DNA of 64,000 nucleotides from Anoplopoma fimbria (lineage: Eukaryota > Chordata > Actinopteri > Perciformes > Anoplopomatidae), in assembly GCF_027596085.1 (NCBI RefSeq), contig NC_072451.1, forward strand, positions 4,694,731 through 4,758,730. The letters run 5' to 3'. Below, one piece after another: positions 12,828 through 27,859 of this stretch. The position numbers and the translations under genes were made by a program. Positions within the stretch are counted from its first letter, which is position 1. The number at the start of each line of letters is the position of its first letter. The notes beneath the pieces were generated by a model. That model made no database searches and was not told where the DNA came from. It saw nothing but the letters and a program-made list of their open reading frames with translations.

Positions 12828-13769
12828 AAAGCAGTGCTCGTCCTGAGGCGCTGCCTGCTGTTCGAGCCCATACCTGGAGGCTGACCTCATTTGTTGCAGC
12901 GCTGCAGCCACGGACACATGGAAGTCACATGACTAAGCCCTCCCAACTCCATATGGAACAAAAGCCCCCTGCTTACAGACCCTACTGACTTTATTATCAC
13001 AGTATTCATTTGAGCTTAACGCTAGGAAACTACTACTTCCTCTAGTTCAGTGGTTTCTAACCTTTTTGCCTTATTTCCCCTTTTGATACTCTGGACCCCT
13101 CGTCACAACAGATTAAATATACTTAATTGTTGTGCGTGTGAGTAGTGAAAATACTTTTCCCCCTCTCAGATCTTTGGAGGTTTAAAGAGGTCAAACGGAA
13201 CGGTATTCCACTAGAAAAGAAGCTAAGGAGAAAGAAAATTAGAAAGCAATGTTCTGTGCGAAAACAGCGCAGCATGTCTTTTCAAAAAATGTGCTGTGGT
13301 TGTATTGTTCTAGGTGAATTAAGGTCCTTGAGTGTGAAATTAACCAGATGCCGACACAGCAGTAAAGGAAACGTATCTTAGAAAGTAATCTACCTGTAGT
13401 GAGCATTTAAATTACTTTGATTGACCAATGCAGTTTGCTGGATGATGCTGCATTGCACTGTGGCCAAGAATGAGCCGGGGTTAAAAAGAAACTCCCCAAT
13501 GTTCCTACGTTTTTTTCACAACCCCTCCTTGACTTTCTTTAACATGTTAATGCAAAGACACATTTGACCCGTTTGTTTAAGATTTCATGGCTTCTTACAT
13601 TGAACGGTGATACATTCGAAAATCATCAACATTTTTATAGCAGCAAACAACTATTTGGTATATAAATATATAGTTGAGTAACGTCAACCTGAGCAGAGAA
13701 TGAAGTGGCTCTCCCTCTGAGTGTGTTGTTATAAGAGCTCTTCTGTGCTTTGTTTACGTAGCCGGCCTG

Positions 13770-13982
13770 GCCGCACGTGCATGTCAGTGCATGTGAGTGT
13801 GCACTCATACAGCGACTTACAGCTGGTCATGCTGTCACAACTCACAGTCTCCTCCGGGGGAAGCGTAATGCACACGCTCCAGTTCTCCCCCATGTTGCCG
13901 TTGTTTGCGCTGTTTGTGTTGTTGGCACCGTTGGCTGCTAGCCGTCACCATGTTGATAGCTGTGTGGAGGCATTCCCTCAAT
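13770..13982 (+). repeat. Dispersed repeat, copy B
   Basis: Diverged partner of the repeat at 10420-10640. It ends 12 bp before MITE copy 3, so the two elements sit nearly back to back. Confidence 0.6.
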
Positions 13983-13994
13983 CATAGATATGTA

Positions 13995-14232
13995 CAGCAC
14001 CAGTCAAAAGTTTGGACACACCTTCTCATTCAATGGTTTTTCTTTATTTTTATTATTATTTATTTTTCTACATTGTAGATTAATATTGAAGACATCCAAT
14101 CTATAAAGGAACACATTAATTAGAATTATGTGGTAAACAAACAAATGCTCAACAAACCAGAATATGTTTTATATTTTAGATTCTTCAAAGTAGTTGAATG
14201 AGAAGGTGTGTCCAGACTTTTGACTGGTACTG
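13995..14232 (+). mobile_element. Tc1-like MITE, copy 3
   Basis: Same terminal repeats as the 3.2-kb copies (left end CAGCACCAGTCAAAAG), flanked by TA on both sides. The interior is slightly longer because of a TTATT-rich run. Confidence 0.85.
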
Positions 14233-14492
14233 TATATTAAAAAAACAACATCTTCACATCTAATTGCAAAGCCAAAAGTGTTCATTTTTACATTGACCCG
14301 ACTGTATTCTCTGCCCTCACTGTTTTTTACCCAACATGCCACACAAGAAAAAGGCAAAGCTGTCTCTTCAGTGTCGACCTACCGAACTCATCCTGCTGTC
14401 ATTCCCACAGGAAGTCAGTGTTTGGCTGTGTGACACATAAACATTATTCCAGGTGGAGCAATCCCACAGTATTCTCTTCATCCAGTCCAAAC

Positions 14493-14619
<127 letters not shown>

Positions 14620-14699
14620 ATCCATGGCTATATCACACACACCTGCGTCAGCATTTTAATCAGCATGTGTGTGTTAGACCTTTTTAGCTGCAGATTCAC

Positions 14700-17600
14700 T
14701 ACAGTAGTTTGTGCTACCTTTGAGTATAAGCTCAGTAGGCATATGTGTGGGAAGATGAAATATTCTTTGCACGTTGGCATGCAAATTGCATTGAATTAAA
14801 TCACCTACTATGGCGAAATGTACACACACCAATGAAATTTCTATGCATGAGTGGAGGTTTATGTAACAGGAGGTACTGCAAAGGAGTTATGGCTCCGCAG
14901 CTCTTTATAGCCGTGCCAGCTTTACTGCTCAGGACTGATACACAGGCTTCAGTACTTCATTTAACATTTCAGAAACACTCGAGGTGCGTTTGTGTTTGCG
15001 TGTTTCTATTCTACGGATCTTGAGTCCCATTCCTCTTTTTTATTGCATTATCCAGCATGATAATATGATGTTGTTCCTAACATATCCCCTCTACTCTCAC
15101 GTCCTGTTAATGATGACCTCACCCTGCCTCAGCCCCAGTGTATGATGGGATGGGGAGCTGTGCACTGTGTCTGAGCGCAGGGTAAGTCATTGCTGAGACG
15201 TCCACATGACTCACCCCGGTTGACATTATTCAAGATGATAGCCAGACTTGCTGCTTGTCATGCTTTCCCTAATATCTCCACGGAAAAGAATAGAAAAGGA
15301 CTATATTAGTATATTATTAATGCTCAGAGCAGATCATGGAATTATTACTATAGGACTGATTTTAACGCTAAAAATTCACATGGTGTAAGATGAATGAACG
15401 TCATGTGTTTGTAATTTTGTTATTGTTTAAAATCTCATCTTTAAAGCTACATTAGGATACAACATTTTCTCCCTTTTATGTGTAGATTATAAAGCTGTTA
15501 AATAGAAAGCAAATTCCAAGAAGTGAGTAAATCTATTTTAGTAAAATGTTTGCTTCAAGATCCTAACTGTTTAAAGGTTGTCATTTTTAAAATGAAATAA
15601 AGTTTCTGTTTCACTTATTTCTATTATTTTATCATTAACTTTATCTTAATGTCATCTATACCATAAAAAACATGTCATAAAAATACTTGAAAAAGATAAC
15701 AGATAAAATATTGGATCAATCCAAGAAACCAGACATTAAATCAATGAAGTAAAAAACATGAAGTATGTGCATTTTCTTCATTTATCTATTTATATGCATT
15801 TAATCACTCTAGCAAATAACAAAGTATAATCAAACTGATTGTGTTTTTGTGTCTTTACTACAAAGACTTTTGTGCTTTATTGTCTTTTCTTTCTCTGATT
15901 TTCAATATTAACTGCAAACAGGAATAAAAAGCATGAATAAGAAAAAATATTGTTTGTGAAAATATGTACCTCTATATCTGTCACTACAACACAGAGAGAG
16001 AGAGAGGTCTGGTTATTACCATTATATCCACCCATTACCTCCTAATAGGTTTGTGTACTGTACATCCACACAAACACACTTAAACTGCTGTATTTCGTTT
16101 TACTGAGCACCATTCATCATCGTACAGGTAAACCCCCCCTTCAGCCTCCCCGTCATCCTCCTCAGATCAGCAGAAACCATCTACCCTCCACTCCTCACTG
16201 TTTTGACACTAATTGCTCTTTGTCGAGTTCAAACCGCCTCGCAGTGTTTTCTCTGCTCTTCCCCGAAATTCACTCTGACACTTGACAGTCACTGAAAGAG
16301 GCTTCACATCTCACACATCAGACGGGTATCTAGTACGATGTGATAAAAGCCAAATTTAATATTTAAACCGATTTCTTTTCTTCCCGACCTGCCATCCTCA
16401 ACCTCCTCTGCTCTTCTCAACTTCAGAATGACACTTTAATCTGCCGGGTATTCAAAGTGGGTAACAGTGGAAAGATATAGTCTGCAAGGTTTGATGTACT
16501 GTTACTGCTGTGTTGTGCATGGTTATTAAAAAACATTCTGGACCTGGCAGGTAGACTAAACTACAGAGGAACCAGGAAATAAAATAATGTCAATCATAAA
16601 TATATGTTCTCTTTTATTATTTAAAATATATATTTTATAATTTTTTTGTTTAGATGTTTCTGCCATCAATCAGTGAATAAATGTAAGAAGAACCAACTCT
16701 TTTTCTCATTCTAAAGAAAATCTTCATCAACATGATGACTTCAGAAGATTTACAGCTTTCACTTCCAGCTTCCAAGTATTTGTATCAAATACCAACAGTG
16801 CCCAGCTGTTATGGGCTATTTGAAAAATGTTCTGATTCAAAGTTGAAGTGACTCATTACTTCTGGAATCTTTCATAAAGAGCTTGGAGGCTCATCTCTGT
16901 GTTTGCAATGATTTCAGTCCAGCAGTGCAGTGCTTTCAAATGAGTTCTGATCATTAAAGATTCAGTAGATTGCAAACAAACTATTAAGGTTGATTCTTTC
17001 TATAAACTTAACTGTAACAGCATTTTTCACACAAATTAAACACACACCATCTAAGCGCACAAATAATTATCTATACTGTGTATGTTATGGTTTTGCACGT
17101 AGATGTGTTTTCATACTGTATGTGCATGGTGTCTATTGTCTATTCATGTATTCATATGGGATTGTGAGAGTTTTATTTTAACACTCTCCCCTATGCAGAC
17201 ACTTCATTCTATATGTGTATTATTCATCACATGTCAAATGTGTTAGATATGATATTATTTATTTTTCAAATGTAATTTCTTACAATTCATATGAAAAAAA
17301 TGACTTTCCGCAAAGCTCATTTCTAACACGTAAAAGATGTTTGATTTGCAGTAAACTCTGATGTGCCTTATATGTACTTACTTAACCTATTTATTTTATT
17401 ATTTTTCTATAGAGATTTCTGAGATTCTGATGACAAACTAAATGCAATAAAAGCAACAAGATCTGGTCTTAGTAACTGATACAATTTAAAAACACAATTA
17501 TGGGACAAAACACTTTAGATTAAATAAACACACTACTTAAAAAAATGCTTTAAAAATAAAAACAGGCTCACACAAAAGTCAGTTACAATAAAAACCATCC

Positions 17601-17800
17601 ATAAACACACATATCACTCTGTCTTCTTCTCTCTCTTGGTTTAATCTCGTACAAAAAAAACCCACCCAGCAGCTCTTCTCCAGCTCCAGTCTTGGCCCAC
17701 ATGTAAACACCTCTAACAGAACAACCACTTTACCTGATAATTGACCCGAAGCATCGTCTCTGCTGCTCTCTGCCCACCTTGCCAAGAGCGCTGGCAACAC
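14700..17800. other. AT-rich intergenic DNA, no gene seen
   Basis: There are no splice-bounded open frames and no recognised transposon ends. A short (GA)n lies near 15990-16006. Confidence 0.55.
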
Positions 17801-18200
17801 CTAGAACAGGGGAAGTGCATAAAGGAGTAAATTATGAATGGAGATCCAGCGAGGCAGAAGGAACTGGTTGTGATAATGGCATGACAGCATATTTAATTTG
17901 CAGATAATTGCACTGTGGGGGCTTTCAAGGTGCTCGTCTCGCAATGGCATTTTCAATGAAATGGGCAAATTATGGCTGTTGTCACCTTACAACCTCTGAG
18001 GAAACTGGATGTAGATTAAAAAGAGCAACAAGATGAAAGAAAAAGTGACTGAATGGACTGCGTCTGAAATTGTAATGGTTCGTATTAGAAAATGGAAACC
18101 AGGCTTTAGCACTGCCACTGTGACACGAGAGCATTCTAGATACACATTTTAATAAATATCTGTTTTCATTAGTTTGAAGTGCATTTTGTAGCAAAGGAAC
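17800..18200. other. Complex unique sequence, possible conserved non-coding element
   Basis: Four hundred bases without simple repeats, including TTTAATTTGCAGATAATTGC and similar mixed AT/GC words. No coding potential is seen. This is texture-based inference. Confidence 0.2.
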
Positions 18201-18472
18201 CATTTAGACAAACATATCTGGAGATTTGGAGTCACAGGTATAGGACTTCTATGCTTCTAGAAATATTTTATCTTGAGACATAAACGTGAGAATATGAGGT
18301 CAAAGGAAATATTTGTGTGCAGGCAAATATGTGAATGAGAGTAGCAGAAATGTGTGGACTCTGTACTGAAAGTAAGTGGATTAAACATTTGACTTTGACA
18401 CTGGAAATTCTTCATATTTGATTCAGGAATTATTCAGACATGAGCATAAATACAGTATAAGAAAACATGTTG

Positions 18473-18658
18473 TTAAAGGGCCAGTGTGAAGCATTTTGGT
18501 AGATCTATTAGCAAAAATTGAATATAACACTATAACTAAGTTTTCATTAGTGCATACTCACTTGAAACTAAGAAATGTGATTTTGTAGCTTCAAATGAGA
18601 CGTTTATATCTACATAGTGAACTAGATGTATCTAAATCCTTCACACTGTCCCTTTTAA
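18473..18658. mobile_element. Short MITE with TTAAAGGG(C/A)CAGTGTGAAG ends
   Basis: The left end reads TTAAAGGGCCAGTGTGAAGC and the right end, reverse complemented, reads TTAAAAGGGACAGTGTGAAG: imperfect inverted repeats about 186 bp apart. Interior phrases (TTTTCATTAGTGCATACTCA, CTTGAAACTAAG, TTATATCTACATAG) match a repeat common in fish genomes. The copy looks old. Confidence 0.65.
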
Positions 18659-19189
18659 GGCAGATCATCTCACTAAAGTGGGAGAAAAACAGGTAATATT
18701 ATTAATATTCAATATTCTAATGCAGTTGGCCTGAAAGCTAATCTACTAGAGTTCAGGTTAGTGTTTTGCTTGTAGTACCTCAGCTAACCTGTTGGAGGCA
18801 GTTTACAGTTTGGCGCCACTAATCACAGATCATCTTTGTGTTTGATTTTTGGCAACAGTGTGTTCTGTAAAGAGTGCAATAAGAAGAGATGATGTTGTGG
18901 ATGTACTGGATATCTTAAAATATCATCAGCTGTATTTGTAATATAATACATGACAAACGTGCCCTGAAAATAGATATAATAAATAAATAATAAATGTAAT
19001 ATATATTCAACCCTCTCTCAGGGATGAAACCTAACTCTCCTCCACCTTCTGCTTCAGTTGACCTGCAGACGTTTGTAATCTCTTCTGCCTCTGGTCAGCT
19101 GATCACTTCTATTCATGTGAACACACAAGTGGAGAAAAAAAGGTAATAGGAACAAGTGAGCACGCTTGACGGCTCGCAGAAGTTGAAAT

Positions 19190-19270
19190 GATTCCTATTT
19201 TCTTGCAGATTAATGAGGTAATTCATGTAAATGGTTTGGTTCCTCATTAGCATTTTGTAATGAGGTGAGC
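19190..19270. promoter_or_regulatory. Cluster of three TAATGAGG homeodomain-type sites
   Basis: TAATGAGG occurs at 19211-19218 and 19258-19265, and its complement CCTCATTA at 19242-19249, all within 55 bases of otherwise unique sequence. TAAT cores are bound by homeodomain proteins. This is a candidate enhancer core, inferred only. Confidence 0.3.
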
Positions 19271-19393
19271 ACACACTTCACTCACTGCCCTCTTCCTCTT
19301 CCTGCCTCAGCATCAGCATGCTACACTGGCGTTTACAGGCAAATTAATACAAAGAGACAGACGTGACCTCCTGGAGAGGGATGTAGTGCTGCT

Positions 19394-19395
<2 letters not shown>

Positions 19396-19485
<90 letters not shown>
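19396..19485. repeat. (GT)n followed by (GA)n
   Basis: (GT) from 19396 to 19450, then CAC and (AG)n to 19485. Confidence 0.97.
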
Positions 19486-19487
<2 letters not shown>

Positions 19488-22400
19488 GTGCCTACCAGCT
19501 GTTTCATTCAGCCATCTGTGGTGTCAGATGTTTGTGAGGATGCTGCAAGTTTCTCAACGTGGTGTGACCAACACTGGTGCACATTTTAAGCATTATTTGG
19601 CACGCATACATGCATGTGAACACGTGCACTCACTCATTTCTTTTTTCCCCTCTCTGTATGTCAGTTCAGCTAAATTTAATATAATTCAATTCAGTTCACT
19701 TCAGTTGGTGCTTTCTTGCCGTGAAATTACATAACTGCCACAGCAGAGGGTGACACAATTAATTAGTATAGAACAATACCAATTTAAAAAAACATAACAT
19801 TATGTGTCAATCTGTATTGATCTTGAATCAGATGTTGAATAATATATAATATACAGTTGGGAAACCTTTCACATGCAGTGAGATGATAGGAATGATGTTC
19901 AGTCTGAATTGTGTTTAAGTTCAGGGTTTTCAGTTCAGGCTGTGGCCTGGGACAGAGAACCTCACTAACATCTGTCTTCTGTCTTTAGGAAAGGTTACAA
20001 TCTGCATTCATTTACGGGAAAAAATTGTCCAATTAGTAGTGAAGGGTGCCATGCTATGTGACATGCATAGAAATGAATAATAGATAAAAACAATAGGGAT
20101 TTGGACAATTATTAACATACAAAACATACTATTAATATGCTTTCCTCAAAGCCACTAGACTCCAGTCAGTACAACAGTTATTTTACCTGGCTGATAGTCA
20201 TAAAACACACTTAATAAAACCCTACAAAAAACATCTTTGTTTTTCTTTCCACTGTTCCAACAATCACCAAACTCTGGTTTGAGAGTTTGAAAGAGAGACG
20301 GAATAAGTAACACATATAAAAAAAGAAGTAACCCCTGTTAAATCGTCATTATATAATAACCCTGTGAGTCTGTGAGAAACCAGGAAAAAAAATGAAAACC
20401 AGTGCAACTCACAATGGGAAAATAATCCATCACCTGTTTTTAGCGAATATTCCAGTTACAAAAACCTGCATACGCACTTATCTTCGTCGAAAAATAGTTA
20501 TTTGTTGGATTTTTGGTTTTGTTCTGTTCTGATCAGTTTCACCTTTCCTGCATGCTTTGAATTAAATAGTTATTTCTTCACATTCCTGTTTCCTTCAGTT
20601 GAGTCCACCTGCTCCCTTTCTTCTTGACAGTCCAATGATGTAGCGTTCCCCGCAGCTGTTGCATGTGATGTCATTCATGTACACCAATTTTCCCATTGAG
20701 ACAGGTTATATTATTTAATTTATGACAGCTTCATCTAATCAAACGTCATGAAACAACATGTTCTAACCCCCCCGAAAGGCTTCAGTGACTGGACAGCTGA
20801 GGATAACGTTTTGCTGGCATATGTACGAATGTGAAGCAGGGCGATAGTCAGCAAACTGGCAGCATAAATACAAGTTAAAAAAATCAATAAATAAAACTCT
20901 GTGTTGCCTCTCAGTTGGCCTCCATCTCATCTTGTCAAAAACAACTCCATAAAGCAAGCTGTTTCCCTTCAGCTGAACGCCCAGATGATCACAGTGACTG
21001 CCAGGAGGACGCAGTAAAGAGTTACAGAGCTGTTGTCTGAACAGAACAGCGGAGCAGAAAGCTGGCGAGATCCTTCCATGTACCTGTCAGCCTGAAATGA
21101 TGGCTGACTTCCTGTGGGCTGGAGAAACACTAATAGTCTCCAGCTGGACAGAGAGAGAGATCTTCACCATGTGTGTGTGTGTGCGTGTTTTCTCCTAGCA
21201 GCAGGAAACTTTACACCTACGTTAGGTCAGAGGATGACTTAAACATGTGTGAATTTTTGTGTTCACCTGGTGCGGTACTTTCCCAGCAGAAGAAAAGATT
21301 TTTAGGGGTTGAGAATCTAAACGGGGGTGACTTCATGGTCACTGCTGAGGAATTTCTCTCCTGTCAGGTAGACAATACTGATTTTCCTATTTTCTGGAGC
21401 TGAATTAGGAAATCCCTGCCAACATTGTCTGCTACAATCATGGAGCTACATTTTATATGTGCAAATGATGGACGGATAAACTTTGTAGCAGTCAGGTCAG
21501 AGTCGGTGAGAAACCTGACGTTAATATCGAAGGAAAAAGATCGGTGGACAGAAGTGTCATGTTCTTGGCCCTGAGTGGACTCTACTGTAAGCAAAAACAA
21601 ACTTTAGCATAAGTGGAGCCACTCTCAAAAAATACTTCAGTAAAAGTATGACCGTAGAAGGGGAGGTAGTCGAGCTGTGCTGCACCAATACAACTACAAG
21701 TAAAAGATAAAATGATGCTGATATCTGAAAGTTCACACAGGAACACAAGAGTGAAACTAAACTCCAAACCACAGAGATTCAGTTAGAAGATACAAAAGAG
21801 ATAAACACACAGAGACCTTAAAAAAAAAAGACTGGACTCTTGTATCATCAAAGTGAAAATATGTAACAAGTTTAATATTTTATTTTTATTGCCTTAAAAT
21901 AATCCTTATTTTTATGTTGTAGCCGGCAAAACTGGAAGAAATTTGACTAGTCAAGTGTTTTTGGATTGTCTGCTCTATCATATATCATACTCTCATTTTT
22001 ACACATAAAATCAGATGATTTGTATATTAAATCTTAATCTGCAAGGTATGTTGTGACAACATATCAAGATATATTAAGGGGAGTAAAATGTGCAATATTT
22101 TTCTTTACTCAAATATAAAGTTGCATAAAATGGAGAAGTTCAAATAAGGTACAAGTACACAAAATTGCTATTATGTTGGCTGCAATATGCAAGTAAAAGT
22201 AGGTTCTTCATCCCTGGCTCAGTTTTCAAACGAAGCTTAGACAAGATAACTCAGCTGATGCTTACTAAACAAGTGCACAACTCTGATTTATTTCTGAGAT
22301 TTTAAAATCTTTAACCAAGAATGCATCTTTTGTTAAGCGTCGTGATAACTAGCACACAAGCTAAGGGACACAGCGTTGTGTTTTTTGAAAAGGAAATAAT

Positions 22401-24002
22401 CACATCTGAACTGACTGTTTGTGACATATTCAGGCTGGATTTAACATTGATGAGTGCTACAGCTCTCTAGCTGGAAAAATGACATTAGCAAGTGCCCTTT
22501 TCAATTTTCAATCTTCAATCACCAATCTAGCTGTAGATGCTAGCTACAGTACGATACCGTTCAGGTTTAAATTGTAGTTCTGCAAAGATGGCTTTGCTTT
22601 ATGTGGTGTTGCTTCAGGGCAGTTTCGTGTTCCCGTTTTACAGAGGACATGAAATTTATCAAGCAGAAATAACACCATTAAACAGAATTCTTTTTCATTC
22701 TATTTTTGTTTTCTCAAGAAAACAAAAAAAAAAGATTTAGGAGGTAAGAATGAGTGCATGCTGTAAAAGCTGAGTGCAGGTTGTTAGTTTTATACGAGCT
22801 AATCCATGCTCATGGTGACCTTACTGTAACGGCATCTTAATCTCTGCGTCTGAGAGCAGAAAACTCACTCTCGATGAAAATGGACACTTTTTCTTCTAAC
22901 CAAACTTCTTCTCATTAAAGTTCTACTTTGTGTGAACATTATGTCATCAAATGTGTACTTTAGGTTCACTTACAGTCCATGTTGCTGCACATGGGTGTAA
23001 AACCAAATACAAAGAAAGATTTGAAAAGCACACACATTTATATTTTCTTTGTTCTTGGAGACTATGGCGATCCGCTGACTTGATAAGTTGGGTCAAGCAC
23101 AACAGCTTGATTTTTATTTAAATGTTTCATACAATCTTGAGCTCATCCGACTTCACTGGAGGTAAATCAAAACATCAATTCAATTCATTCCTATGCAAAA
23201 AAACTGCATTTTTATTTAAGTTTCGATTGAAGCACACTTTCTCTTGGATCTCGGTCAAGGTTTGAAACATGCTACCAAAACTACTTGTTTAGGTTTGATA
23301 AAAAAAACATCATGGTTTGGCTTAAAATGACAAATTGAAACAAAACGCTTCGAAAACTAGGTTACGGTAACAAAAATACTCTCTACAGACTTATTTGAAA
23401 TGTATTTGATATACGTCAAAATCAAACGTAATCCAACAAAAACAAATAGACAAAATACGTTGCCATCGATATATACTCCACAGTGCAGTTTCTCTGTATG
23501 GGAATGACATTTTTGTGAGACAGTGCTGTTCATAGCGCAGGCTTCCACTCAGCCCTGTCTGTCTAAACTCACAGATCAGTGGCTTTGATCTCTCTGCAGT
23601 TTCTCTCTGGGGGGAGAGAGACGAGCGTTTCTCACAAGTCTCTAACATGCATCCAAGAGTTCCCTCAGAATGTTTCATACATCAAATATCAGTTAATAAA
23701 CAAGTCTTTGGATTCATTTGAAAGTGCGTGGTGGATCAGTTGTTTGGGGTTTACACGTGAATATGCATCTTTACTTTGGATTCTATTTAATCCCAAATGT
23801 CTGAATCTCTGTCCCGTGCTGCTTTGTCCTAAAAACGCATGGAACAAGGATTTAACCTCGGTCTAATCCACACAAAAGAACCGAATGAAACCATGTTGAA
23901 ATCATTACCAAACCTGCACGCTTTCAGCTGTTTTTCTCAGCCTCTCGCAGGTAAGAGCTGAAGTCAGGCCGCAGCACATACTTGAGATATCTGGCTAGAG
24001 GA

Positions 24003-24003
<1 letters not shown>

Positions 24004-24033
<30 letters not shown>
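24004..24033. repeat. (TG)15 microsatellite
   Basis: Perfect short array. Confidence 0.97.
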
Positions 24034-24036
<3 letters not shown>

Positions 24037-26134
24037 CACGCTGCTTTCAATCCAGAGGTGTGTTTTCAAGGTCTCCAGGCTGCATGGAGGTCCCTGCTCC
24101 AGGCCTGCTCCACATTAAAGCCACATGTCTCTGTTTTTCTTTCCTGCAGGCATGTCATACCTGCAGCTCTCTCACACACACGCACACACACCGCCGCCGC
24201 CGCCGTAAGGTTGAGAACCTCGTGACTCCACTCTGGTGATTGTCATGATTTTACTCGATGTGAAGGATTCATTGGTTCACAGAGGTTTTAGAAACATTTA
24301 TGGTCAAATGAAACCTTTTTGAAACGTGTATGATGACTCAGAGTAGAGGTGAGGTAATTGATGGAAAAAATTACTGGATACGTTCATCGCATTACGTGTA
24401 TTTATTGAGGAACACACCATGAAACACCTGGCAACCTGGACATCCACGTATGGTAACAAACTCACTTTAAAAGCTTATGTCAGAGTTTTATCAGTTTGTA
24501 ATAATGAAGATTTTTCCCTTTAAGAACTCCTGAAGACGTATAAAACGTTTTAACTGCATTTAAGCAAGACGCATTTACTATGGAATTGGAAACTTTAAAA
24601 GCTCTTTTCTCACAGCAGAGTTTTTTCGACGGTATGTATATTATTTTTAAGTTGTTTTTTTCATGAGTACTTTCACACAAAATGCAATTATTAAGCAGCT
24701 AATGAGCAAAGTAATTTCTTTCCGGGGCAAAGTTGAAATTTCTGAGCTTTCGCACCACAAATAATGGCATCAACCAATTACTTTATGTGTACACTGTATT
24801 TTACAACAACATGCAGGCTCCTTAGTCAGCCAAAAAGACCACTAACAAAGCAAAAAACAGATCCAATCCTTCTGTTTTTACCTTTCACAATAAAAGCCCT
24901 ATACATATACACTGCTTAACTGTGTACAGGAGGGAACTCAAATTCACTACGAGCGTTTTTTCTTCAAAGGAAACTCAATAAATATCCTACAGCATCATAG
25001 GCTATACAACAATTTACCTCGAACAGACTCTCAGACACTGGTCCTCTGCCTGCGAGAATTTATACAAACATTTCATTTTAAAAGTTTGGCATTTCTCTCT
25101 AATTGCATCGCTGTCGGTATTAAAAGTTTTGATGTAAAATATTCGGAGGTAAGTATTTAGCATTTCTTGACATTTATACATAAAGTCCTAAAAGCTGCTA
25201 CAACTGATTTTGTTTTGGGCACTTGAGGGCAGCAGAAAGACATACAACAACGTTTATAATGACATATAGTTCATACTGTCATTTTATCTATTGCTAATAT
25301 GAAAGTATTGATTATAGCATCTTTAACTCTACGTGTATATTAGTTGCTGATATGCACAGCAAATGGCAACTCAAATGTCATTTACTTAAAAAAGCATGCA
25401 GCTTTACATTATGTCACTTGCAGCTTGTAGATTTGGCCTTTCAGTCACTCATCCAGTCGCTTATGTATTTATTTTTTTCTATTTAAATGAAATTCAAGGA
25501 CAATTTAATGCTTTTTTCTTGCATTTAACTTTGTGTGTCCCGACGCAAACATCTACATGAAGGGTGATTTATCACAAAATAATACTGCCAGGGCAACAGT
25601 GGCGGAAACACAAACCAAACTCAAATGTTCTGTGGAGCTTTCTGTGGATGTCAATGTAACTGCAACAGAAAAAGCCTTTCATAATTATTACCTCTGATTG
25701 CCTATAACAAGCTCCTGATTACCTGGTCACATGACATGTTGAAGGTGTATGTGTCAGGTCACACTGATGAGATGAGATTAATGTGCTCACATGTAAAATC
25801 ACTACAACACCACTGCTCTATAAAACAAGGTGGCATGGAGGAGAACCACCTTTATCAGCAGAGTACAGTTTCATGTATTCACACACACAATCATACGAGC
25901 GTGATACGATATGATCGCTCCACAGAGTTAGACAGGAAGGGTTTGGGTTTCATGCTTCCTGTGCTCTATTCCCCAGGTGGTTGGCTGGCGTCTTGATGTT
26001 CAACCTTTCCCAGTTTCCTGCAGCTCCCAGGTAAGAGTGTGGCTGCGAGCTTTTTTTTACACGGAAACCAGAAATCTTTTATTTTCACCTCCTTTCCAGA
26101 AGTTTTTTTGTTCATTGTTTTTACCTCCACCTCC

Positions 26135-26142
<8 letters not shown>

Positions 26143-26226
<84 letters not shown>
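26143..26226. repeat. (CA)n microsatellite with one interruption
   Basis: CA array interrupted by a single CT near 26173-26174. Confidence 0.97.
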
Positions 26227-26228
<2 letters not shown>

Positions 26229-27859
26229 GATGATCATGTGGTTCAACACAAACAAACATCCATGTACGCCTCTGTAAATGTCTTTCTTTACACCTGTATA
26301 GATGATTGTTTTGGGAATAAAAGTTAGTGACCGTACTTATAATCAATTACAAGTAACAGAAAAAGAAAGAAATTATTCATTTCAAGTTATAGCTGAATCA
26401 CTGCAGTGGGACACGAAACCCTATGACTCTTTAGTGAATAAAAAAGTGGAATCTTTAGGGTAATAAAAGGAATTATTTAAGCATGTTAAAGCACAATGTA
26501 GGATGCATTCATGCGTTACTCTTTAGGTTGTGTAAGATAATTCAAGTTTAGCAAAAGTTATATGAATATAATGGATGTTTATCCTAAACTAGACGAGCAC
26601 CAGAAAGTCTAAAGCTTGACTTTTAAGTCATAACATCAACAAAAAACTGTAAAATAGTAAATATGCAGAGTAAAAGTGCTGTGCCAGCGATTTCAATGCA
26701 TTCACATTACATAGACAGAGGGATTTCTGTCTGTCGGTGGATAATTGAAGCTAAAGCTAAGCCAAAGATAAAAGTATAAATGTTCTTTAAGTTTGTGCAT
26801 AATACACAGTATATAGATATCTACTGAAATGGAAACTTTTGTCAGCCTGGAAGAACCTCGAAAGACATCAGACTGAGTGCGTACTCCACAAAGATTTGGG
26901 CCTGGAGCTGCAGATTGTCTTCTAAAACTTTATTTATCTCAGTTTCTCTCGACAGTCCAAACTGTAACTGCCACCTGTCGTTCCCATAGCTCCTCTCTTC
27001 TCCCTCCATCTTTCTGTTTCATTAATGCAGTCCAGTTTTTAAAGCTGCTGAGGTGGAGTCGTCCGTCTTTACGACGTGCTGGTTACGACGCCTCGGGGCG
27101 CCACCTCTCCATGTTGATCCTCTCCTCAGAAAACAGACACAGACCTGCTTTTGCTGAGCACAATGTTTCATGGCTGTGCTGCATTACAAAAACATGCATT
27201 TTGAATTTAAAGCACAACAGCGTGTAAAACTACATCAAAAAGAAAGAGTGTTAGTACAAAGGGGAACTCGGGACTGAATGTAAGACGCCTGCAGCAAACT
27301 ACTTGGCAAGATGTGTCAGCTGGAGCTTAACTTTTTATTCACCGTTTCAGTCGATGATTCCCACGAGAAGAAACTAAACATTTGATGGCATCTGTGTTGA
27401 TGTTCAGTTTAACAGCTTCAGGCGTTTTCAAAAGCTTCAACGTGTGGGAGAATCGACTCACTGGGGCTGAGAGCTGTGCAGCAGCAACATGGTGGCCACC
27501 GTTCAATATTACGTTTTTAATTGGAAATGAAGAAATGATGTCCCCCCCGGGGTGAAGTCCGTAATTATGGAAGTATTATTATAAGTGTCTGTCCATTAGA
27601 GGTAGTTTACTGTACACACTGTTTGGATTCAAGACAGACAAATGTAGATTGATATTCAGATTATAAACCCACATGACGGCCACATTAACAGAAAACAGCA
27701 TAAATTGTGTATTGTAATTATTTATGTGTGGTCAAATATCATGAATCTACTTTGGAGTACAAATACACAGTAAACACAATACTTTATATTACATCTACCT
27801 CATTGAATATTTGGAACATCAGTTTATTCCAGCTGGTATTTTAAACAAAATAAATACTG

